The translations under genes and the position numbers were made by a program. A stretch of 64,000 nucleotides of DNA from Minwuia thermotolerans (GTDB taxonomy: Bacteria > Pseudomonadota > Alphaproteobacteria > Minwuiales > Minwuiaceae), in contig NZ_PIGG01000074.1 of the NCBI RefSeq assembly GCF_002924445.1, positions 1-64,000 of the forward strand, given 5' to 3'. Under the pieces are notes generated by a model that did not search any database, was not told where the DNA came from, and was given only the letters and a program-made list of their open reading frames with translations. Positions 36,189-45,940 of the stretch are shown one piece after another. Each line of letters begins with the position of its first letter. Position 1 is the stretch's first letter.

Positions 36189-36617
36189 TCAATCCCGGCG
36201 GACCGCGGCGGCGATCTTCTCCGCCAGGGCGCCGATCCGCTCCATGTCGCCGGGCCGGTATTCCCAGTTGAAGTGCGCGTTGTCGCCCTCGACGCGGGGG
36301 AAGATGTGGATGTGGAAGTGGAACACGCTCTGGCCGGCGGCCGGCCCGTTGGCCTGCAGCAGGTTCATGCCGTCGGGGCGGATCACCTCGCCGACCGCGC
36401 GGCCGATGCGCACCGCCGCCGCCGCGACCTTTCCCGCCAGCTCCGGCGGGATGGCGCCGAGATCGGGGTGGTGGTCCTTCGGGATGGCGAGCGCATGGCC
36501 TTCGTTGAAGGGATTGATGTCCATGAAGCCCAGCACGTCGTCATCCTCGTAGACGCGGAAGCAGGGGATCTCGCCCTTGACGATCCTGCAGAAGATGCAA
36601 TCGGGGTCGGCGGTCAT
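36189..36617 (-). CDS. HIT family hydrolase
   Basis: A 142-residue histidine triad protein: N-terminal CIFCRIVKGEIP zinc-site-like cysteines, NPFNEGHALAIPK and the triad QSVFHFHIHIFPR near residue 97. HIT proteins hydrolyse nucleotide-phosphoramidate or dinucleoside polyphosphate bonds. Normal length. Located 76 bp downstream of the binding-protein gene on the same strand. Confidence 0.92.
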   Translation of the reverse strand: MTADPDCIFCRIVKGEIPCFRVYEDDDVLGFMDINPFNEGHALAIPKDHHPDLGAIPPELAGKVAAAAVRIGRAVGEVIRPDGMNLLQANGPAAGQSVFHFHIHIFPRVEGDNAHFNWEYRPGDMERIGALAEKIAAAVRRD

Positions 36618-36693
36618 TCGGAACTCCTTCTCGGCAACGGAAAGGGGCGCGGACCGCAGCCCGCGCCCCTCCGGGTCCGGTCCTGCAGCCGGT

Positions 36694-38199
36694 TCAGTTC
36701 TTCGTGATGTAGCGCACGTCGGGCACGCCCTGATAGAGGGGACGCAGGCCGTCGATGTCGGCGCCCACGATGGTGTAGTGCTTGCGCCCGCCGCGGTACT
36801 GTATCGGCACCTCGTCGTTCATCAGGCGGACCACGTTGCACATGGCCTCCGCGCGGGCTTCCCCGGTGGCGGCCGTGCGCATCTTCACCAGCAGGTCGTC
36901 CATCGCCGGGTTGTTGTACTTCGTCAGGTTGTAGGGGCTCTTGGAGTGCAGCAGCGCGAACAGCTGCGGCCCCACGTCCTGCGCGTCGGCGATGCGCCAG
37001 CCGGACATGTCGTAGTTGTTGGTGAAGACCTTCTGGCGCAGCTGGAGCTGGTCCACCGGCTGCAGGTTCACGGTGATGCCGGCGCGCTTGTTGAGCTGCT
37101 GCATGATCTCGCCCGACTCGCGGCCGCGCTGGGTCGAGGTGTGGATCATCTCGAACGCGATCGGCTTGCCGGCCGCCGCTTCGTACTTCGCGGCGAATGC
37201 CTTCGCCTTGTCGCGGTCCGGGCCGCGATAGCCGGCGTCACAGGTCGACGACGCGCCCAGCGGATGCTCGACCGCCGGCACGGTGTCCTTGAACGAGACC
37301 TTGAGATAGACGCCCTGGTCCCAGGCATGCTGCACCGCGCGGCGGGCGTCGACATTGTCGAAGGGCGGCCGGGCGGTGTTCATGAAGTTGATGATGGCGC
37401 CCTGGCCGACCCTCTCGTGGACGATTGTCTCGCCCTCTTCCTTCGCCTTCAGGATGGTGTCGCCGCGGTCGGTCCAGATCATGTCGACCTCGCCGGCCTG
37501 CAGGGCGGCGTAGCGGGTGGCCTGGTCGGGAATGATGCGGAAGACGACGCGGTCCAGGCTGATCTTGTCCTTGTCCCAGTAGTTCGGGTTCCGGTCGACG
37601 ATCAGCCGGTCGCCGGAACGCCATTCGCTCAGCATGAAGGCGCCGGTACCCACCGGCTCCCGCATCATGGTCTCCTCGGCAACCGCGCGGCTGGAGGGGA
37701 CGTAGGTGCCGAAGTTGACGCCTGCGTGCAGGCGCTCCATCGGGATCCAGGGATGCGCCAGCTGGAAGGTCACGGTGTGGTCGCCGTCGGCCACGACCTT
37801 CTGGATCGGGCTGAAGAACAGGCGGCCGAAATACTTGTTCGCCGGGTCGAGCAGCCGGTTCCAGTGCTCGGCCACGTCGCGGGCGGTGAAGTCGTCGCCA
37901 TTGTGGAACTTGACACCCTTGCGGAGCGTGTAGGTATAGGTCTTGCCGTCGGCCGAGGCTTCCCAGGCGGTGGCGAGCTGGGGCTCGATATCGCCGTTGG
38001 CGTCGCGCTGGATGAGGCGGTCGGCGACCGCGTTCATGACCGTGCTTGCCGCGATGCCCAGGACGCGTCCCTGGATGGCCTCGAAACCGCGGATGTCGGT
38101 TTCGATGGCGACGACAAGCTCCTTGGCCTGTGCCGCCGCCCCGGCCGCGATGGACGCGGCCAGCGCCACGGCCGCCAGACCGTGCTTGATGGTACCCAT
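36694..38199 (-). CDS. ABC transporter periplasmic substrate-binding protein, peptide/nickel class
   Basis: A 501-residue family 5 solute-binding protein. It has a signal peptide (MGTIKHGLAAVALAASIAAGAAAQA) and the SBP_bac_5 segments TYTYTLRKGVKFHNGDDFTARDV, PVGTGAFMLSEW and PDQATRYAALQAGEVDMIW. It would deliver peptides or other small molecules to an ABC importer, but no permease or ATPase gene is adjacent, so it is an orphan in this window. ATG 38199 follows GGGAGG; upstream in-frame sequence belongs to the next gene's shadow. Confidence 0.9.
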   Translation of the reverse strand: MGTIKHGLAAVALAASIAAGAAAQAKELVVAIETDIRGFEAIQGRVLGIAASTVMNAVADRLIQRDANGDIEPQLATAWEASADGKTYTYTLRKGVKFHNGDDFTARDVAEHWNRLLDPANKYFGRLFFSPIQKVVADGDHTVTFQLAHPWIPMERLHAGVNFGTYVPSSRAVAEETMMREPVGTGAFMLSEWRSGDRLIVDRNPNYWDKDKISLDRVVFRIIPDQATRYAALQAGEVDMIWTDRGDTILKAKEEGETIVHERVGQGAIINFMNTARPPFDNVDARRAVQHAWDQGVYLKVSFKDTVPAVEHPLGASSTCDAGYRGPDRDKAKAFAAKYEAAAGKPIAFEMIHTSTQRGRESGEIMQQLNKRAGITVNLQPVDQLQLRQKVFTNNYDMSGWRIADAQDVGPQLFALLHSKSPYNLTKYNNPAMDDLLVKMRTAATGEARAEAMCNVVRLMNDEVPIQYRGGRKHYTIVGADIDGLRPLYQGVPDVRYITKN

Positions 38200-38343
38200 T
38201 GTAACCTCCCTGTATCGCAGACTTGACGCTGCTGATCCGGGAAGTGTCACCCCTTGGTTCCGGATGGTCAACAAAGTGATGACCGCCGCGGGGCTTGCCC
38301 GGCGGGCGCACGGGCGACAATTTGAGCGTGAAGGAGAAAGCCG

Positions 38344-38718
38344 ATGCAACCGACCGCCGGTCCCCGTCCCGCCAGCGACATATCGGGCTACCATGCCCAC
38401 ATCTACTACCGGAACGACGCCGAGAAGGCCGAGGCCGCCGTGTTGCGCCGGCAGTTGACCGCCGGCTTCGAGGTGGAGCCGGGCCGCTGGCGCGACGAAC
38501 CCGTCGGGCCGCACCCGCTGCCGATGTACCAGATCGCCTTTGCGGCGGACGTCTTCGCGGCGCTGGTGCCGTGGCTGATGCTGAACCGGCGCGGCCTGAC
38601 CATCCTGGTCCATCCCCGCACCGGCGAGGACGTGCCCGATCACGAGACCTACCCGCTCTGGCTCGGCGAGAAGCTCCCGCTCGACGTCGGTTTCCTCAGG
38701 CGTTTTGCCAGCGCCTGA
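38344..38718 (+). CDS. DOPA 4,5-dioxygenase family protein
   Basis: A 124-residue protein of the DOPA_dioxygen family. Y-H-A-H-I-Y-Y near residue 20 and the central PMYQIAF and LVHPRTG segments carry the histidines of this small ring-cleaving dioxygenase-like family. The physiological substrate in bacteria is unclear. ATG 38344 follows GAAGGAGAAAG. Convergent with gcrA. Confidence 0.85.
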   Translation: MQPTAGPRPASDISGYHAHIYYRNDAEKAEAAVLRRQLTAGFEVEPGRWRDEPVGPHPLPMYQIAFAADVFAALVPWLMLNRRGLTILVHPRTGEDVPDHETYPLWLGEKLPLDVGFLRRFASA

Positions 38719-38724
38719 CGGGAC

Positions 38725-39153
38725 TCAGGCGGCGGCGACCCGCTGACGGTACGCCACGCGGCAGTGGTAGTTGCAGTAGGGCTTGCCGGAGACGGTCTCG
38801 TGATCGCAGAAGCGGAAGTCGTCGTCGCCCGGATGGCCGATCGGAAACTGGCAGCGGCGATGCTGCGGCAGGGCGCCCGGCGGCGGCGGCGGGGCGAGCG
38901 GCGCTTCCGGCGTCTCCTCGGGCTCGGGGCGAAGACCCTGGGCCGGGCGGGGGGCGATGTGGCGGCGCGGCGAAGGCTTCGGCTTGACGCTGCGTGGCCG
39001 GCCGGGCTTGGAAAGACCGAGCCGGTTGGCCTTGCCGATGACGGCGTTGCGGGTCACGTCGCCCAGTTCGTCCGCGATCTGCGCCGCCGTCATTCCGGAA
39101 CCCCAGAGTTCCCTCAACCTGACGACGCGTTCCTCGGTCCAGCCCGCTGACAT
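38725..39153 (-). CDS. gcrA: GcrA cell cycle regulator
   Basis: A 142-residue GcrA-family protein. The N-terminal helix-turn-helix WTEERVVRLRELWGSGMTAAQIADELG...TRNAVIGKANRLGL is highly characteristic. A Pro-rich linker follows, then a C-terminal Cys/His part (CQFPIG...FCDHETVSGKPYCNYHC). GcrA binds sigma-70 holoenzyme and activates promoters carrying CcrM-methylated GANTC sites, coordinating the alphaproteobacterial cell cycle. It is divergent from a GST gene; the shared 211-bp region holds three GANTC sites. ATG 39153. Confidence 0.93.
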   Translation of the reverse strand: MSAGWTEERVVRLRELWGSGMTAAQIADELGDVTRNAVIGKANRLGLSKPGRPRSVKPKPSPRRHIAPRPAQGLRPEPEETPEAPLAPPPPPGALPQHRRCQFPIGHPGDDDFRFCDHETVSGKPYCNYHCRVAYRQRVAAA

Positions 39154-39266
39154 GGCACCCTCCGTCAATATCTGGTGATAGCCAATTGCTTCCCACACAA
39201 AATACGGGAGCAGCGCCGCGACAACAAACCAAATCTGGCTCGGGCCACACAATATCTTGTGGATAA

Positions 39267-39358
39267 GAATCGGCCATGCAGGGCCGCCACGGCGGTGATT
39301 CTTCTTGCCGCCGCGGCGACGGGACGCGAAACAGACGCGTCACCGCAGAGAAGGATTC
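39267..39358. promoter_or_regulatory. GANTC sites in the gcrA/gst intergenic region
   Basis: GAATC at 39267-39271, GATTC at 39297-39301 and GATTC at 39354-39358 lie in the region shared by gcrA and the GST gene, more than GC-rich DNA of this length would usually contain. GANTC is the CcrM methylation target through which GcrA acts; methylation here is inferred. Confidence 0.45.
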
Positions 39359-39364
39359 AGGGGC

Positions 39365-40024
39365 ATGACCGAGCGGCTCGGCCTGATCATCGGCAACAGG
39401 ATCTATTCGTCATGGTCGCTGCGCGGCTGGCTGCTGGCGCGGCAGAGCGGTCTCGAATTCGACTGCGAGGTCGTGCCGCTGCGGCAACCGGACACGGCGG
39501 CGCGTATCCGCGCCCGCGCGCCCGCGGGCAAGGTGCCGGCGCTGATCGACGGTGGCCTGGTGGTCTGGGACAGCCTGGCGATCGCCGAGTACCTGGCCGA
39601 GCGCGCGCCGGAGGCCGGCATCTGGCCGGCGGAGACGGCGGCGCGGGCCGTGGCGCGGTCCGCCTGCGCCGAGATGCACAGCGGTTTCGCCGCACTCCGT
39701 CAGGCCTGGCCGATGAACCTGAAACGCCGCGGGCCGGCGCTCGCTGCCGACGAGGCGGCGGCCGCCGACGTCGAACGGATCGTGGCCCTCTGGGCGGACT
39801 GCCGGGACCGCTTCGGCGACGGCGGCGACTACCTGTTTGGCGCGTGGTCGGCGGCGGATGCCTTCTACGCGCCCGTTGTCAGCCGCTTCCTGTCCTACGA
39901 GGCGGATATCGACGCGGCCGCGCGCGCCTATTGCGAGGCCGTCTGGTCGCATCCCTACATGGGGGAATGGCGCGCCGCGGCCGAGAGCGAGATCTGGGCG
40001 ATCGAGGCGATCGACGTGCTCTGA
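39365..40024 (+). CDS. Glutathione S-transferase family protein
   Basis: A 219-residue GST. The thioredoxin-like N-terminal domain begins MTERLGLIIGNRIYSSWSLRGWLLAR, with the catalytic Ser/Tyr region at about residues 14-18 and the glutathione-binding GKVPALIDGGLVVWDSLAIAEYLAE segment. The helical C-terminal domain follows. It conjugates glutathione to electrophiles or has an isomerase role; substrate unknown. ATG 39365 preceded by GAAGGATTCAGGGGC. Divergent from gcrA. Confidence 0.9.
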   Translation: MTERLGLIIGNRIYSSWSLRGWLLARQSGLEFDCEVVPLRQPDTAARIRARAPAGKVPALIDGGLVVWDSLAIAEYLAERAPEAGIWPAETAARAVARSACAEMHSGFAALRQAWPMNLKRRGPALAADEAAAADVERIVALWADCRDRFGDGGDYLFGAWSAADAFYAPVVSRFLSYEADIDAAARAYCEAVWSHPYMGEWRAAAESEIWAIEAIDVL

Positions 40025-40031
40025 GCGCTGC

Positions 40032-40757
40032 TCAGGTGGGCGGGATCTTGCGCGGGCGCTCGGGCAGTTCGCCGGCGAAGACCGCAAACATGCCGCGCTT
40101 CCAGACGCAGTCGATATTGACGTAGCCGATCTTCTCCAGCCAGCCGAGCTGGGTCTCGAGCGGTGTCGGGCGGTCCTCCTGCATGCGGGTCAGGGCCTGC
40201 TCGATCTCCTCGGGCTGCGCGCCCAACGCCCGGATGTCGGCCATCCAGGCCCAGTGATAGCGCCGGTGCAGGGTCTCGTTGGCGCCGGCGACCTGCTCGG
40301 CGTTGACGAAGACGCCCTTCGGCTTCATCGCCATGAAAGCGCGGCGGTAGAGCGCATACTTGTCCGGGTCGGGGAGATGATGGATCGCCAGCGCCGAGAT
40401 CACCGCATCGGCCGGGCTGGGCACGGGGCAGCGGGCGAGGTCGGCATGGACGTAGCTGAAGCGGTCGCCCGGGCCGAGCCGCTGCCGGGCCCGGTCCAGC
40501 ATCTCGGCGGATATGTCGATCAGCGTGAAGCGCGCATTGGGAAAGCGCCGCGCGGCCATGTCGGTGAACAGCCCCGTGCCTGCGCCCAGATCGACGATAT
40601 GAAGCTCTTCGGCGGGGTCGCGGCGGAGCTGCGCCAGCGCTGCGGCGTAGAAATCGTCGAAGGCGGGCACCAGGCGCTTGCGGCCCTGGTCGTAGGCGCC
40701 GGCGGTGGCGTCGAAGACGGCGCGGTCGACGGCGATGATATGGCGTTGTTCGGACAT
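40032..40757 (-). CDS. Class I SAM-dependent methyltransferase
   Basis: A 241-residue Rossmann-fold methyltransferase with motif I VDLGAGTGLFT near residue 56, acidic motif II (TLIDIS), a post-II AEMLDRAR, and motif VISALAIHHL. The acceptor substrate is unknown. It starts at ATG 40757 and is convergent with the GST gene 7 bp away. Confidence 0.88.
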   Translation of the reverse strand: MSEQRHIIAVDRAVFDATAGAYDQGRKRLVPAFDDFYAAALAQLRRDPAEELHIVDLGAGTGLFTDMAARRFPNARFTLIDISAEMLDRARQRLGPGDRFSYVHADLARCPVPSPADAVISALAIHHLPDPDKYALYRRAFMAMKPKGVFVNAEQVAGANETLHRRYHWAWMADIRALGAQPEEIEQALTRMQEDRPTPLETQLGWLEKIGYVNIDCVWKRGMFAVFAGELPERPRKIPPT

Positions 40758-40828
40758 GGGCGATCCGTCGGCGGTGAGCAGGGTCGGGCCCGCCAGCCAT
40801 AGCATTCCCGGGGAGCGGGCCGGGAACG

Positions 40829-40858
40829 AAAAAAGGGCCGCCGGCGAACCGGCGGCCC
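40829..40858 (-). terminator. Terminator of the liv operon
   Basis: Perfect 10-bp arms GGGCCGCCGG and CCGGCGGCCC around CGAA, followed on the minus strand by six T (40829-40834). It lies 31 bp beyond the stop of the substrate-binding gene. Confidence 0.85.
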
Positions 40859-40889
40859 CGTTTTCCGGGACGGTGTCCTCAGACTTCGG

Positions 40890-42110
40890 TCAGGAACCGG
40901 AGCCCACGGCGCCCGCGAGGACCTCGCCGAACAGCTTCCATTCCTTGCCCTCGAATTTTGCCAGCTGCCACTGCTCGATCGGATAGAAATCGTTCGGGCC
41001 GGTGTTGATGGTGATGCCCGGGAGCAGCATCGGGGCATTGTAGTCCTTCAGGCTCGCGGCCTGGGCCATGATGTTCTCGCGGCTCAGGTCGTCACCGGCC
41101 TGCTTCAACACCTGCACCATGGTGTTGCAGACGGACCAGCCGAAGACCGTGAACGCGTCGGTCTTGTCACCGTCCGGATAATACTCATCCATGAACGTCG
41201 ACCAGGCCTTGTAGTCCTCGTCGTTCTGATAGCTCGGATTGCCCGGATCCTTCAGGTAGTACGCGGTGATCATGCCCTGGCCCTTCTCGAAGCCGGCCTT
41301 GGAGACGACCGAGCCGATCGAGTTGGAGACCGAATTGAGCAGTTGCAGCGGATCCCAGTCCAGTTCGTGGACCTTGGTGATCGCCTGGGCGGCGAACTTC
41401 GGCGTGGTCACGTTGTAGAACACGTTGGCGCCGGAGTTGGCCAGGTTCACGACCTGGGACTCGATGGTCGGATCGGTCACCTCGTAGGACTCGCGGGCGA
41501 CAATGATCTCGTCGGCCTTGTCGCCCAGACCGATCTCCATGCCGTGGACGTAGTCCTTACCATAGTCGTCGTTCTGGTAGAGGATCGCGACCTTCGGATT
41601 CTCGACATTCTGCAGGATGTAGCGGGCGTAGACCACGCCTTCGGACTGGTAGTTCGGCTGCCAGCCCATGGTCCACGGGAACTCCTTCGGCTGGCCCCAC
41701 TTGGTGGCGCCGGTGGCGACGAAGAGCTGCGGCACCTTCTTCTTGTTCAGGTAGGCGTGGACCGCCGAGTTGGTCGGCGTGCCGAGGCCCTGGAAAATCA
41801 GGGCGACGTTCTCGCGCTCGACCAGCTTGCGGGTCTGCTCCACGGTGCGCGGCGGGCTGTAGCCGTCGTCGACCGAGATGAAGTTGATCTTGCGGCCGTT
41901 GATGCCGCCCTCGGCGTTCACCTTGTCGAAGCAGGCGCCGATGGTCTTGCCGATGGCGCCGTAGGCGGCAGCGGGGCCCGAATAGGGATTGGTGTTGCCG
42001 ATCTTGATCTCGTCGTCGGTCACGCCCGGGGCGTTGCGCGCCTCGGCTGCGCCGACCGCCACGACGGCGAGCGCCGCCGCGGCAATCAGGCTCTGGGTAG
42101 AAAGTTTCAT
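40890..42110 (-). CDS. livK: Branched-chain amino acid-type ABC transporter substrate-binding protein
   Basis: A 406-residue periplasmic binding protein of the LivJ/LivK (Peripla_BP_6) class: signal peptide to about residue 25 (AEARN), then DDEIKIGNTNPYSGPAAAYGAIGKTI and GGINGRKINFISVDDGYSP. It hands amino acids or related amides to the LivHMGF complex. It is the last gene of a livG-livF-livH-livM-livK operon and is closed by a strong terminator. True ligand not known. Confidence 0.9.
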   Translation of the reverse strand: MKLSTQSLIAAAALAVVAVGAAEARNAPGVTDDEIKIGNTNPYSGPAAAYGAIGKTIGACFDKVNAEGGINGRKINFISVDDGYSPPRTVEQTRKLVERENVALIFQGLGTPTNSAVHAYLNKKKVPQLFVATGATKWGQPKEFPWTMGWQPNYQSEGVVYARYILQNVENPKVAILYQNDDYGKDYVHGMEIGLGDKADEIIVARESYEVTDPTIESQVVNLANSGANVFYNVTTPKFAAQAITKVHELDWDPLQLLNSVSNSIGSVVSKAGFEKGQGMITAYYLKDPGNPSYQNDEDYKAWSTFMDEYYPDGDKTDAFTVFGWSVCNTMVQVLKQAGDDLSRENIMAQAASLKDYNAPMLLPGITINTGPNDFYPIEQWQLAKFEGKEWKLFGEVLAGAVGSGS

Positions 42111-42204
42111 GAGCTTCTCCTCTGCAATACTCGGGCGTTGACCTTGCGGCCCCGGCTCGGCGCGCCCGCCGCCGGCCGGGTTGTGTGGCTCGAACGCAGG
42201 AAGT

Positions 42205-43302
42205 CTAACGCCGGACGCCGATCTTGCGCACCAGAATCTGAATGAGACCTGTCGCGCCCATGGGCATGACGTAGACCGCGAAGATCAGGAACAGGCCGTA
42301 GACCGTCCATGAAAGGCCCTGCGGGTTGGCGATCCAGTTCTCCAGCAGCCGCGCGATGGTGTCGGAGAAGTTCGGCACGTAGAGCACGAATGCCCCGCCG
42401 AACACGGCCCCGAACAGGCTGGCGATGCCGCCGACCACGCCGCCGACCAGGAACTTGATGGCCTCCGCGAAGGTGAAGCTCTCCGGCGCGAGGTATTCGT
42501 CCATGATCGCGAACAGCGAGCCGGCGACGCCGGTGTACATGGCGCTGACGCCGAAACAGGCCGATTTGAAAATGGCGTTGTTGATGCCCATGGTCTTCGC
42601 CGACAGCGGGTTGTCGCGGATGGCGATGAACGCGCGGCCGGTGCGGGAGCGGATCAGGTTCTGCGCCAGCACGAACATGATCACCACCACGATGGCCGTG
42701 AAGATGTACTTCCATCTGTCGACCGATAACGCCTCGCCGCTGACCGCGACGGCGATGGAATCCACCCAGGCGGGCGGGTAGGGCGTCGCGAGGACGATGC
42801 CCTGCACGCCGCCGGTCAGGTGGCTGATGCCGTCGTACTTCAGGATCTGCGGCGTCGCGATGGCCAGCGCGAAGGTCGCCAGGGCCAGGAACAGCCCCTC
42901 CAGACGCAGCGCCGGCAGGCCGAAGAGGAACCCGGCGGTGAAGCTGACGGCGGCGGCCAGCGGAATCGTCGCCCAGTAGGGCACGCCGAGCTGTTCCATC
43001 AGGATCGCCGTGGTGTAGGCGCCGACGGCGAAGAAGGCGCTGTGGCCCAGTGAGAACTGCCCGTTGAAACCGGTCAGGATGTTCAGGCCCAGCACCGCGA
43101 GCGCGTACATCAGGATCTTGCCGAACTCGTAGATCGTGTAGCCGTCGTAGAAGATCGGCAGCACGACCACCACGGCCAGGCCGAACCAGAGCAGCGACCG
43201 CTCGACCAGGGGCAGGCGCATGCCGAAGACGGTGATCCGGTCCTTCGGGTTCTCGCGCAGGAAGGCCGGCTGGGTTCCGGCGTATTCGGTTGTGCTCGTC
43301 AT
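42205..43302 (-). CDS. livM: Branched-chain amino acid ABC transporter permease LivM
   Basis: A 365-residue inner-membrane permease with 8-10 hydrophobic segments. GFNGQFSLGHSAFFAVGAYT (about residues 94-113) and the EAA-like SGRAFIAIRDNPLSAKTMGIN loop that contacts the ATPases are diagnostic of LivM. It pairs with LivH, encoded 4 bp upstream in the same operon. Confidence 0.93.
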   Translation of the reverse strand: MTSTTEYAGTQPAFLRENPKDRITVFGMRLPLVERSLLWFGLAVVVVLPIFYDGYTIYEFGKILMYALAVLGLNILTGFNGQFSLGHSAFFAVGAYTTAILMEQLGVPYWATIPLAAAVSFTAGFLFGLPALRLEGLFLALATFALAIATPQILKYDGISHLTGGVQGIVLATPYPPAWVDSIAVAVSGEALSVDRWKYIFTAIVVVIMFVLAQNLIRSRTGRAFIAIRDNPLSAKTMGINNAIFKSACFGVSAMYTGVAGSLFAIMDEYLAPESFTFAEAIKFLVGGVVGGIASLFGAVFGGAFVLYVPNFSDTIARLLENWIANPQGLSWTVYGLFLIFAVYVMPMGATGLIQILVRKIGVRR

Positions 43303-43306
43303 GGCC

Positions 43307-44182
43307 TCAGACCCTCTTCACGACGACGCGGCCGAACAGGCCGGCAGGCTTGAACAGAAGCACCACGATGATCAGTACCAGCGCCACGGTCAGCTTGAGC
43401 TGGCTGCCCACCACGAAGGTGCCCATCCAGTTCTCCAGCACCCCGACCAGGAAGCCGCCGACGACCGCGCCGAAGGGGCTGGTCAGGCCGCCGACCACCG
43501 CGCCGGCGAAACCGTAGAGCAGCGTGCCCAGCATCATGTCGGGCGTCAGGAAGGTGATGGGCGCGATCAGCATGCCCGCCACGGCGCCGATCGCCGCCGC
43601 CAGGCCCCAGCCCAGCGAGAGCATGAAGCGCACGTTGATGCCCACCAGCCGGGCCGAGTCCGGCGCCGCCGCCGCCGCCCGCATGGCCAGGCCGACGGGG
43701 GTGTAGCGGAAGAAGGCGTAGATCACGCCGAGCATGATCAGCGTCACCCCCACCATGCCGGCGCGGTGTGCGCTGAGCGGCACGCCCTCGATCAGTTGCT
43801 CGTGGCCGAACGGCGTCGGGAACTTCTTCGGCGTGAAGTCGAACAGGAAGCCCGCCATCGAGTTGAAGATGGAGAACAGGGCGATGAACACGATGATGTG
43901 GCTGAGCACTGGCGCATCCGCGATGGGCGCGAAGACGATGCGCTCCACCATGAAGCCGCCGACCAGCGATATGACGATACAGGCGAAGAAGGCCGCCACG
44001 AAGGGCAGGCCGGCGACGGCGATCAGCCACCACGCGATGTAGGTGGAGAACATCGCCATTTCGCCCTGAGCGAAGTTGAAGTGGTCGATGGCCTGGTAGA
44101 TCATGACCACGGCCAGCGCCAGGCAGGCGTAGATCGCGCCGCTCGCCAGGCCGCTCAGCGTCTGCTCGATGAAGAGGTCCAT
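43307..44182 (-). CDS. livH: Branched-chain amino acid ABC transporter permease LivH
   Basis: A 291-residue permease: QTLSGLASGAIYACLALAVVMIYQ at the N terminus, FNFAQGEMAMFSTYIAW and the coupling segment GLAMRAAAAAPDSARLVGIN are the LivH pattern. Forms the membrane channel with LivM. The gene lies 13 bp after livF and 4 bp before livM. Confidence 0.93.
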   Translation of the reverse strand: MDLFIEQTLSGLASGAIYACLALAVVMIYQAIDHFNFAQGEMAMFSTYIAWWLIAVAGLPFVAAFFACIVISLVGGFMVERIVFAPIADAPVLSHIIVFIALFSIFNSMAGFLFDFTPKKFPTPFGHEQLIEGVPLSAHRAGMVGVTLIMLGVIYAFFRYTPVGLAMRAAAAAPDSARLVGINVRFMLSLGWGLAAAIGAVAGMLIAPITFLTPDMMLGTLLYGFAGAVVGGLTSPFGAVVGGFLVGVLENWMGTFVVGSQLKLTVALVLIIVVLLFKPAGLFGRVVVKRV

Positions 44183-44195
44183 CTGCCGCCTTCCC

Positions 44196-44905
<710 letters not shown>

Positions 44906-44906
<1 letters not shown>

Positions 44907-45676
44907 CACTCGCCCGTCCCAAGATAGGCGCGGATGACTTCCGGGTCGTTCTGCACCTCTTCAGGCGTGCCCTCGGAAATCTTCCGGCCGAAATCGATCG
45001 CCACCACCTTGTCGGAGATGCTCATGACCAGGCCCATGTGATGCTCCACCAGCAGAACGGTGATGCCGCGGTCGTCGCGGATCTGCTGGATGAGGGAGCC
45101 GAGCTCGTCGAGCTCGACATGGTTGAGGCCGCCCGCCGGCTCGTCCATCAGCAGCAGCTCGGGACTGGAAGCCAGCGCGCGCGCCAGCTCGACCCGCTTC
45201 TGGGTGCCGAAGGGCAGGCCGGCCACGATGCTGTGGGCGACGTCGCCAAGGCCGAGATACTCGATCAGTTCGCCGGAGCGGTTGCGCAGCTCCTTCTCCT
45301 CGCGGCCGCGCCCCGGCAGGCGCAGCGCGTTCGAGAAGAAGTCGCTCTTCGTGGTGGAGTGACCGCCGACCATGACGTTCTCCAGCACCGTCATGGAGGA
45401 GAACAGCGCCAGGTTCTGGAAGGTGCGCCCGATCCCGATATCGGCGATGTGGTGCGGCGGGCTGTCGAGGATGGTCTTGCCCTTGAACCGGATGTCGCCC
45501 TCGGTGGGGATGTAGAGCCGGCTGAGACAGTTGAACAGCGTCGTCTTGCCGGCCCCGTTCGGGCCGATCAGGCCGACGATCTTGCCTTTCGGCATGGTGA
45601 ACGATACGCCGTCGAGCGCGACGATGCCGCCGAACCGGACGTGGACGTCGTCAACTTCGAGAATGTCCGCGGTCAT
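44906..45676 (-). CDS. livG: Branched-chain amino acid ABC transporter ATP-binding protein LivG
   Basis: A 256-residue ATPase: Walker A GPNGAGKTTLFNCL near residue 37, the LivG-specific IGRTFQNLALFSSMTVLENV, signature (GTQKRVELARAL) and Walker B LLLMDEPAGGLNHVE. First gene of the liv operon. The signature lacks the usual LSGG (FGTQ), as is common in LivG. Confidence 0.93.
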
Positions 45677-45753
45677 CGCACCCCTTCGGATGCGCCAACG
45701 CGTCGCGGCATGATCTGGCGCACGCGCAGCCCTCCCCCTGATGTCGTCTCCCG

Positions 45754-45839
45754 GTATCTTTTGATACTTGCGGGAGGAAGCCTTCCTGAACGGCCTTTAT
45801 TAGCAGGGTGCTTGGCGCGGTCAAGCGTTCATGACGCTT
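45754..45839. promoter_or_regulatory. Two inverted repeats in the livG/adh divergent promoter region
   Basis: GTATC-TTTT-GATAC lies at 45754-45767 and AAGCGT-TCATG-ACGCTT at 45823-45839, within the 264 bp between the liv operon and a zinc alcohol dehydrogenase gene. They are possible binding sites for unknown regulators; no regulator gene is adjacent. Confidence 0.4.
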
Positions 45840-45940
45840 CCACGACAATGCATGACGCTGGCGGTTGTGGCCGCCGGACGGGCGACATAAGCTCCAGCCG
45901 AGTCCGCCGGGAGCCGGTTCAAGCAGGGGAGGAAGACCAA

